From Gentiana macrophylla (Eukaryota > Streptophyta > Magnoliopsida > Gentianales > Gentianaceae): DNA of 64,000 nt. The notes beneath the pieces were generated by a model. That model worked only from the letters and a program-made list of their open reading frames with translations. It did no database searches and had not been told where the DNA came from. Both the position numbers and the translations under genes were made by a program. This document shows, piece after piece, positions 56,177 to 64,000 of this stretch. Position 1 is the first letter of the stretch; each line of letters begins with the position of its first letter. The stretch covers positions 24,712,241-24,776,240 of the forward strand of contig CM047809.1 of the NCBI GenBank assembly GCA_026214975.1, read 5' to 3'.

Positions 56177-56595
56177 TGTTCTTGGTGGAGCTGCTTTGCA
56201 GCATCCACCAGGGTCTCTTGCTTGACAATTTTTGATTTCCTTTCACAGATTTGCTCTTCATCATTAACTTTTCTTTTTCCAGTGCAGGTTTGTTGGTTGG
56301 TGATGTCAGAGAGGGGTCTTGGAAGGTCTTGCTTGAATCTTTTGAAGGTACCTTGGGTTGTGGAGGTTTTGTTTTGACATGAGGGATTAGAAGACTGGTT
56401 TGAGAGGGAGGTATTATTGGTTGGGTTGTTTTGATGGGTAAGGGGTGGGAGAGTTATGTTTATGCTTGGGCCAGGTATGCCAGGTTGTTTTTCTAGGATC
56501 TTTGCTTCCTTGGCAGATGAGGGGAGGGAGGGGTTTAAGGGGATAGATGTCTGAAAGCTTAAGTTTTGGTTATTTTGTATGGGTTGCAGTTGCTG

Positions 56596-57841
56596 TTATG
56601 GGTTGAAAGGTTTTACTGTAGAGAAGGATAGTGATAGGGGCTTGTGAGGAGAAAGGTTTTTTCCAGAATTTTGAGGGTCCGGAGGGGTGGAGTGGGTTTG
56701 GGTGTGGGGTTGGTTGGGAGTTTGTGAAAAGGATGTGTTTGAAAGGGATGTATGAGAGTCAGATTCAGTGATGGGTGTTAAGGTCACATGGGTTGGCAGG
56801 TTTGAAAAGTCATCCTGGTGATTTTTGATGTTTAGTGGACATAGGATGAGAGTGTGTACTAGGAGCAGAAGTGCAGCGACTTTTTCGATCTGGAAAGGGA
56901 CTAGACTTTTGGAGGGTCAAAGGTTGACTTACTTTTTTCCATTGGGAGTTGAGTTTCTTGTGAAGTTTTTTTGGCTTTTTCTGCTGCTGTCTGGATGATG
57001 TTTGAAGGATGGGGGTTGATGCTGGGTTGAAGATCCATATCAGTGAGCCTGGATTCTTCTATGAGCTTAGTTCCATTGCTTGCATTGAGCCAAGTGCCAA
57101 AATCAAAGCTTTCTTCATCTTCAACTTTGAACTCTTACATTTGTTGATGGACGATTCTATAGCTATATGTCCCATGAGGCCACAGTAGAAGCAAAAAGAT
57201 GGGAGTCTCTCATACTGAAATAACGCTTGCATAGGTTTGGCTAGAGAACTTACCAGATTACTGTCCTCCAGAACCAGGGAAAAGAGTTGCGGTAATGGCT
57301 TGTTTATAGAGATTGCAGCTCTAAAACTAAAAAGGGGCAAGTTGGTACCTATGTCTTCTCTGATTTGGATGAAGGAGCAGTCCTGGAGTGTATTTGCTAT
57401 CTTCTTCCCCACCTCCATGGTATGGACATGCGTGGGAAGCCCCCAAACCTGGATCCAGAAGAGTGACTCTTGAAAAACAGCACTATCTTGTTGCAAGTCC
57501 GGATCCCATTGTTTCAAAACGAGGAGAGTGTTGTCAAAACACCAAGGCCCATCCTGTAGAACTTTGTGAAGATCTTCCTTGTGCTCAAATAGAATCTGGA
57601 TGTAGTTTTTCCCTTTCTTGATGCATTTGAACTTTTTTGTATTCCAAGATTTCTCCATGGCAATACAAAGATTCTTGATTGGCATTTCTTTTTCAGTATT
57701 GAACTTTCCGAGCAAACTGAGATCACTTTGCTGTAAACCTTTTTTGATATCTAGCTTGCTGATATTGGCAGTGGTTTGTTGAACATCTTTGAGTGAGAGT
57801 CTGAGGATACGTGCTTGGAGATCTTCTTTTTCCATAGCCAA
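56596..57841 (-). pseudogene. LINE ORF1 (DUF4283, CCHC), copy II
   Basis: Better preserved than copy I. ATG at 57841 (MAMEKEDLQARILRL). DUF4283 runs to about residue 150: LLGKFNTEKEMPIKNLC, YIQILFEHKEDLHKVLQDGP and WIQVWGLPTHVHTMEVGKKI. The knuckle region CFYCGLMGHIA is at about 57195-57160, where the following Cys is disrupted. The frame breaks near 57140 and again near 56880; the Ser/Thr/Pro-rich tail resumes to FSTVKPFNP. Binds LINE RNA in the intact family. Confidence 0.87.
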
Positions 57842-58257
57842 GAGACTAGCTAGAACTCAAAGGAGTTAGGAGAGTCTCTAGAGAGAGAAGGGAGCTCTCA
57901 AGAGAGAGAGTAATGCTGAACTTGGTTTTCAACCATCTTAAATACTACCCAATGAAAAAAAGGCTGAGTTGGAGAAGAGGTGGATGTCCTAATAAGGAGG
58001 TTTAGAATTTGTCGGAGAAAAAGAAAAAAAAAGTCCATATCTTGTACTCCTTATTGACAAGGACTCCTTATTTACATGATTTTCATCTTAAAGTGCCATA
58101 TGATATAAAACCAATGCAATAATATTGTGTTTTCATAGCTAACTCTATTTCATTTTTTTTTTGTTTTTTTTTTTTAATTTTTCTTTTTGTTAACGTGAAT
58201 CAACATTGTCATATATTCAATCATTAATCTACTATCAATATGAGTTTAAACATAGTA

Positions 58258-58742
58258 CATCCGTCCCATAAAAATTATCTACATTTTGTGGTGTACATAA
58301 ATTAAGAAAATAATTAATGTGTTTTATTTTAAATATTAATAGACACATATACCCTTACTTTATAATAAATGCTTGTTTTGGAATACAAAAAATGTATTCA
58401 AACATTAAATGGTGATAGATGTATGTATGGAAAAGATGCATTAAATGATGCAATGATATTCTAAATATATATTATTTATGGGGGATGAGATCACATGTCC
58501 AATTTGTGTGTCTAATTTCGGTGTCTAAGTAAAAACGACGTCGTTTTATGTGTGTTTTATTTTTTGGTTTTTGTTTTTGTTTTTTATTTTTATTTTATTT
58601 TCTTCAAGAAATAAAACACACATGAAACGACGTCGTTTTTAGACACTGAAATTAGACACACAAATTGGACAGGTGATCTCATCCCTATTTATGGGACAAT
58701 TCATTTTCAAAAATTGGACACTTTTTCATAGGACGAAGGTAG
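58258..58742. mobile_element. Stowaway-like MITE, copy II
   Basis: Homologue of 29424-30316 without the minisatellite MITE. Ends CATCCGTCCCATAAAAA and (inverse) CTACCTTCGTCCTATG, flanked by TA. Confidence 0.68.
58482..58685. mobile_element. MULE-type MITE, copy II
   Basis: 204 bp, 9 bp TSD TATTTATGG (58473-58481, 58686-58694). TIRs of about 80 bp begin GGGATGAGATCAC and include AAACGACGTCGTTT on both arms. Confidence 0.88.
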
Positions 58743-58857
58743 TAATACTTTTTGAGTAGATCACGAGTTAAATGAGTTAATTTAATATTATATAGCTTTG
58801 TGATACAAGAGTTGGGTTTTCATTCTTATTTTCTGACATATATATATATACTAGTAG

Positions 58858-58882
58858 GAAAACCCGTGCGATGCACGGAAAA
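58858..58882 (-). promoter_or_regulatory. Helitron-like 3' terminal hairpin
   Basis: CCGTGC-GAT-GCACGG at 58864-58878 (plus strand) is a 6 bp stem with a 3 base loop, 9 bases from CTAG. A decayed repeat of the same terminus, AAAACCTGTGCAATGCACTGG, is found about 300 bp inside (near 59165). Confidence 0.6.
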
Positions 58883-60439
58883 ACCTTAAAATAGAAAATG
58901 TTATTAAATAAAAATGGCTACATATGTTTGAAAATGAATTAATGTATACATAGGATATACATTTAAAAATGTTTTAAATGACCCTTGGCATTCCATGTGG
59001 AACTACTTCTTCTTAATTCTTCATCTTTTGATTCGCAATGGGCTAAACGTCACAGTTTCCCAATAAGCATTCACAAATTCGTCTGGTACCTGTTACTCAC
59101 ACTATGACCAAAAAGTATACTAAGATTGCATAAAAAAGATTGCACAGACAAAATAATTTTGCGAAAAACCTGTGCAATGCACTGGCAACATGAGGAAAAA
59201 ATCAAAAAGATTGCACAGACAAAATATCATTTTTTGACATAAACAAACATGAGGAAATTTGAAAATCATTCAGAAGAATGCACATGTCCACAAAAAACAA
59301 ACATGAGAAAAATCATTCCTAAATCAGAACTTAAGCAATGGCCATCACTAATATATCATCACATCGCGCTTTTCATTCGTTTTATTTTACTTGAAAGAGA
59401 TCATACAATGGTGCAGCCACACAAATGAAAGAGCCAAGCATTTCCTTGATCATGGGAAGACTATGGATCCGTGTGCCGGTAAAGAGGTCTGTGGCGGCTA
59501 TGCATTGATAAGAAAAAGACGTGAACAAATCAGAAATAAAATGGCTCAAAGCAGTTTAAAAAATCTACACATGGTGGCGAATTCTAACTAATAAAATGTC
59601 GAATGACTCAAGCACTTTGAATTTAAATCAAAAGTATACAAAATGAAAAGATGGCTATGATCTTGCAAAAAAAAAAAAAAAAATTTCTTCGATGCAAAGT
59701 GGGTAAGCCATTTGGATCAATATAAAAATTAGTAACCCAATCAAATGAAAATAAAGCGCCGAATCAGATGTCATTTATAGCACGATCATTTCCAATATGA
59801 GAAATTCTCAAGTTGCAGAACCATAGGGTGTTATGACATCAATATTTAATCTAAAAACCTATGACCAAAACAATGGAGTTTAACCACCCATGAGGAAAAA
59901 CAATAGGAAGTACCTGACATTGAATGCCCCGAACGCAGTTGAAGTCCCGTACACAATGGTGCGCCATTTTAAGCACACAACTTCCACCTAAGAAAAAGGA
60001 AGGAAGGAAGTAATTGATTAATTCCATAAGAAGTTGAAATCATACTAAAATTCATCAGAAAAGGAGGAAAAAACTCGAAACGGATCAATGAAGGCACCGA
60101 GTTGGCTAAAAGTGTTTGCACTTTATGCGACTTTGGAATCAAGATGCACAAATTGAAAAATACAATGAAAGGAGTGTCGATCCATTTCTATAGTATATAA
60201 AATGTTAGTAGGAAAGGAAAATGACTACTAAATAAACGATAAGAACATCTTGACCAATCGTTCACATCAGATGTTAGACAATAGACAATACTCGTTTTAG
60301 TGTTAAAGTGTTGATAAAGGACCTTAAATAATCATTTAATAAGCACGCCTGCCAATTCTTCCCGTATAGTAAAGAGTCATCAACCAAATTTAGAAGATTC
60401 ATCAAATTTCATATTAAAAATGACAAAAGAAATAGCACA

Positions 60440-60640
60440 TTAAACATGATGCAAACCTTCAGGAACATAAGGAAAGTTTTGGTCCGGATCATGAAGTACA
60501 GCCGTCAGTACGCATGAATCTGAAGAAGAGCGTTCCCACCCCGGATATACGAACATAAACTGAAGATCAAACGTGCACGCTGCCAAAATATTTTGTTTGT
60601 GAACGCCCTTACGAAACCGAGACTGGTCTTTTGCTGGTAC
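60440..60640 (-). pseudogene. PIF/Harbinger-type transposase (ALP1/HARBI1-like) exon fragment
   Basis: The minus-strand frame reads PAKDQSRFRKGVHKQN, then LAACTFDLQFMFVYPGWE, SSSDSCVLTAVLHDP and YVPEGLHHV before a stop at 60440. This is the characteristic central segment of the DDE_Tnp_4 nuclease of plant Harbinger/PIF transposases and of the domesticated ALP1/HARBI1-like proteins. The family usually reads WEGSASDSRVL where this has WERSSSDSCVL. The preceding GAIDGTH motif and the later DAGY motif were not found, so only one exon-sized piece is here. It may have been captured by the Helitron-like element. Confidence 0.8.
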
Positions 60641-61670
60641 AAATTAGTATACAGAACCAAATGGTGAATTTGTTTTCAACAGTGTTAGATGAAGATGAAT
60701 GGCAACAGAATATGGGGGCATGAAAGCAAAAATTGCTGAAGTTGAAAGATGTTACACTTTTAATAATTAACAGACCTTTTCATCAAAAAGTTGAAAATGG
60801 ATTCATATTTACAATGAGAACATGATGTTATACTGATATTATATTAGGGCATGATATTTCTAGAAAACGTAGCTGAAAACATACATTTGATTGCCTAAAA
60901 TAAGCCAACTTTATCCGTTGATGTGCTTTCAGCCAATGTCCTATACGTTCATAATAAGAAAGTAATCAATGAGGCTGAGCGGAAAGGATAAAATTCCAAA
61001 TATACATATGTAAGCTAGTATATATAACACTTTAATCTTCCATAATAGTAGAATAGTGAAAAGTCATGTTAAAAACAAAAAGGATCTCACATGAAATTTT
61101 GTTCAATTGCGCGTGCTTACCTTCCAAAAAGGATCTTCCAAAAACTATATTGCGTGTGCTTCAACTACACGGATGCAACTGAGACATGAAAATGGAAAAC
61201 TTGTTCAAATGGTTCATAACATAAAAACTCTGAACATGCTATAATAAAATACTATAATCAACAGCAGAGAGTTTAAAATGCAACTCAACTTGTATGAAGA
61301 TTGAAAAGATTATAAGCTGAACCGAAAGCAATGTCACCACAATTTGTATGCAAAAACATCATAAGCCTAATAAAATTCAATACATGTGGGCATCAAAATT
61401 GCACGACATACCTTTGTTTCCGATTTATGTCTATGACTTTTGTGAGCAATGAAGAATAAACAAGCTAGAAGATGAATGTGACATAGAAAAACATACTCAT
61501 TGCCCCTCGGATTGCACGTATCATAATTCATAAACATGTATCCATAACCTAAGAAAAGGTGGAATGAACAGAGACCGATTTTCCAAATATAATACAAATT
61601 AAAAGATGAGATAACCAAATTAAAAAAAAAAAACATACAACTTATTCAAATTCAATGACATCCACACCTC

Positions 61671-61917
61671 CAATTATTTGTCATCATCGACCGAATCGCA
61701 TGCCCAAGCGAGACGATCTTCAAAAAAGAAAGCAAAAAGAAATGAAATTTGGCACAATAAAATCTGGAAAAATAGTAAACCCATAAATTCAAAAACAATT
61801 TGTCATCAATGAATCGCATGCCCAAGCAGTACAATCTTTCGAAAAAGCAAGCAAACAGAAACGAAATTTGGCACAATAAAATCTAGAAAAATAGTAAACC
61901 CATAAATTCAAAAAAAC
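61671..61917. repeat. Tandem duplication, ~120 bp unit
   Basis: Two head-to-tail units share TCGCATGCCCAAGC, GAAATTTGGCACAATAAAAT and AATAGTAAACCCATAAATTC. They lie at about 61671-61796 and 61797-61917, inside the Helitron-like element. Confidence 0.8.
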
Positions 61918-62161
61918 TGTAAAGGAGAGAGTAATTAAAAAAAACCCGTGAAGGAGAAGGAACAGAACAGAAGAAATCAACGGAGGTGGTGGGCAGTTGT
62001 TGTCGGGGGTTGAGGAGTTATGTGAAAGGGAATCAGGAAATATGGATAACGTGGGATGAGTCCGTGCGTTGTTGGTTTTTTTTTTTTTCCTCTGGTAATT
62101 CAGAAACCGGGTTTGGGTCGGGTAATTATGAAGAAATGGGTTAATTTGACAGTTAATTGCT

Positions 62162-62164
<3 letters not shown>

Positions 62165-62225
<61 letters not shown>
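62165..62225. repeat. (TA)n microsatellite
   Basis: About 30 TA units at the right border of the Helitron-like insertion. Confidence 0.92.
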
Positions 62226-62227
<2 letters not shown>

Positions 62228-64000
62228 TTCATGTGTTATTGTTTTATTTGCAAATAACCTGAAGATGTAGGTGGATATAAATTATTGATGTTCAGTTTAT
62301 TGGAAAAAAAAGTCATAAAAGCCAAGATGAAACAAAATTGAACCTGGATGCCTAGAAACCAAGGCAGCACAGACTTTAATGTTTCTATGCTCTAGTTGCT
62401 TTAAGATCTACGTAATGTCGGCCATAATACCTATAAATAAGGCATAGATCGAGTTGTATATTCATTCATCATACTATTTTTAGGCAAACTTGAGTTTTTA
62501 TGCTTAAATATTTAAAATTTTAAAATACATGCGTCGTATGAAACTCTTTGAAAACTATACCTACGTCGGCGCATGAGCGATGCATGAGCCACGCGTGACC
62601 ACCGAGCGACGCATGACCGATGCATCAATTCGTAGTTCTGGTTGTGTAGAAACCCTTGATCATAGTTATTTGTTGTTTGATTGTTGATCAATTAGGTTTT
62701 CGTTGAGGAGATCAAGAGTTCGGATTGTTTTATATTGTTTTTTTCTTGGATTTGAGGTAAGAGGGTCTTTCTATTGAATAATTCATATATTGTAATGTTT
62801 AGGTGGAAGTATGTTGCTTATTTTGTTGTCAGAATCCATGCTAAGAAGTTGTTGTTGAGGTGTGATATGCCATGATATGATTAGGACCTGTTTTACTGCT
62901 GTTTTTGTTTAATTGCTGTCAAATGGTTGGATTTGAATTGGAAATCATAAAGTGCAGAAAAACTCCAATTTAGGGCGGTTTCAGGCTTTTGGCGCGCGCC
63001 AAAGGTGATCAAAATGGTGGAGAATGATCAAAGAGTTTTAGCGTGCACCAAAACTGAAGCAGAATGCAATTATGGTTCTATTTGGGTTTTAGCGCGCACC
63101 AAAGAGCTTTAGCGCGCACCAAACCCCTTGTTTTGCTGATTTGAGTGTCTTAAGCTACGGTTTGAGTTTTGAATGTTGTATCTTGAACTAATAACACTTT
63201 ATAAACATTAACAAGCCATGATTAAGTTTTTGATGCGTTTAGTTCCGGCACCGAATAGATTCTTCCTTAGAGTTGAAGTTCGGGACCGTCGGAAGAGCAT
63301 TGGCCTTGTGCTTTGATGGATTAGTATCCATCAATGTCTGTGTAATGTGTTGGGCCTTGTTATGTCTAGTTGTCTAAGTGAGGGAGTAGAAGTTGTAAGT
63401 GAGCCTTTTTCTTTGAAAATACTTAGGTGGCTAGTTAACAATTAATAATATACATACTTGTTTAGTTAAAATTCTAAACATCATTTTATTCTTGGTAAGA
63501 CACAAGTCCATATCGCGATGTGTTGTATGGTCAGTATAAAGTGATTAACTCTACTGGCCCATGAGAGGCACCACGAGTGGTGGGACTTCGCCGAACACCA
63601 CATTATCAGGGCTAGCCCGTGGCTATTGGTGTGATCCATTAATAGGTTGCATTCTGTTGCTTCGTGGTGAGTAGCACCATGCGTAGTGCCCTTGAATACT
63701 GATGTAACAAGATAAGCTAAGCCAGAGACAAGTAGGATCTTACTTCATGTTGATGAACATGAAGTGAACCCTAGAGTTGAGCCTTGTTCATAAAGATAAT
63801 TTAATAATAATAAAATGTTCGCCTTTAGAGTTAGAAAAGTCAATAGAGCATGGTTAATTTAGGATTAGAGTTAGAAAAGTCATTAAACGAATCTAATTTA
63901 CTTAAAATTTGTGTGGGATTAATTAGAACATGGTTTGGTTAGCCATGTTTGAACTTTAGTAAAACCGGATTTTTAGTTTGTTTTCTAGTTTTTTTGCTAC
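62226..64000 (+). repeat. LTR-like segment related to Tekay-like LTR, copy II
   Basis: Homologue of 30461-32213, running off the window. It has the perfect 16 bp palindrome TTTGGCGCGCGCCAAA at 62988-63003 and three more AGCGCGCACCAAA-type copies to about 63125, one more than in copy I. Confidence 0.6.

Larger units (their letters stand above)
45816..57916 (-). mobile_element. L1-type LINE, copy II, split by Athila-like element
   Basis: Same insertion as 22839-28680, with the same 13 bp TSD (45803-45815, 57917-57929). ORF2 is interrupted by 48918-55142. Without that insert it is about 5.87 kb. Confidence 0.92.
58851..62164 (-). mobile_element. Helitron-like element with captured gene fragment
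   Basis: About 3.3 kb present in copy II and absent from copy I, inserted in the (TA)n tract. On the minus strand the left border is a Helitron-style 3' end: hairpin CCGTGCATCGCACGG, ten-odd bases, then CTAG followed by T. No TIRs or TSD. The other border is inside the AT repeat and no clear TC start was found, so the 5' end is approximate. It contains part of a Harbinger-type transposase gene (60440-60640) and a tandem duplication at 61671-61917. No Rep/helicase gene. Confidence 0.62.
38521..64000. repeat. Segmental duplication, copy II
   Basis: Second, same-orientation copy of the block that starts at 1140. It carries its own insertions: an Athila-like element at 48918-55142 and a Helitron-like element at 58851 to about 62164. 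It keeps uninterrupted sites where copy I has insertions, at 44758-44762 (GGTTG), 58106-58113 and 58356-58363. The match is still running at the window end, so the unit is longer than what is visible. Confidence 0.93.

Noticed and set aside
59391..59591. 66-codon ORF inside the Helitron-like element
   Set aside because: No domain recognised, composition like flanking sequence, and no splice or helicase context.

Overview
The window looks like intergenic, heterochromatic DNA of a flowering plant, probably a eudicot. The evidence is plant L1-type LINEs (DUF4283/zf-CCHC_4 ORF1, EN-RT-zf-RVT-RNase H ORF2), Ty1/copia elements, Ty3 LTR elements with initiator-Met or Asp tRNA primer sites, Stowaway, hAT and Mutator-like MITEs, a tRNA-derived SINE and a Helitron-like end. 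I found no intact host gene. Every coding stretch I could recognise belongs to a transposable element, and nearly all are broken.

Layout. The window is dominated by a direct duplication with a period of about 37.4 kb. Copy I runs from 1140 to at least 32213. Copy II runs from 38521 to the window end. Both copies share, in order: an old LINE with DUF4283 ORF1 (minus), an old hAT/MULE-like element inside it, a Stowaway-like MITE, a second LINE fragment (minus), a small TIR element, a SINE, a 0.9 kb hAT-like element, a Stowaway MITE, a 5.8 kb LINE (minus, 13 bp TSD), a composite Stowaway/MULE MITE, and an LTR-like segment related to Ty3 Tekay-type LTRs. Between the copies lie two unrelated copia remnants (about 32.4-38.2 kb).

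The copies differ by insertions whose empty sites can be read in the other copy. Copy I has a 14.5 kb Tekay-like LTR element (7358-21811, TSD GGTTG). Its 3' LTR holds a 6.5 kb Athila-like nest (13302-19763, TSD TTTAT). Copy I also has two 0.4 kb MITEs (28879 and 29530). Copy II has a 6.2 kb Athila-like element (48918-55142, TSD TACAT) inserted in the LINE ORF2, and a 3.3 kb Helitron-like insertion (58851-about 62164) carrying a piece of a PIF/Harbinger-type transposase gene. This gives a clear order of events.

Both Ty3 families here have long LTRs and internal regions with no gag or pol, so they would need proteins from relatives. The most unusual signal is in the internal region of the two Athila-like elements (16.37-17.03 kb and 52.17-52.79 kb). 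It is an array of hairpins with a shared core and variable perfect stems, several enclosed in longer helices, and several stems change in a base-pair-preserving way between the two elements. Other points of interest are a GC-rich near-palindrome (GACGGGCGTC) repeated in both otherwise unrelated Ty3 families, a shared hairpin just upstream of their polypurine tracts, and paralogue differences clustered at CAG/CTG sites that look like base-calling artefacts of methylated DNA.

All boundaries were read by eye from TSDs, TIRs and paralogue comparison. No alignment or database search was run.
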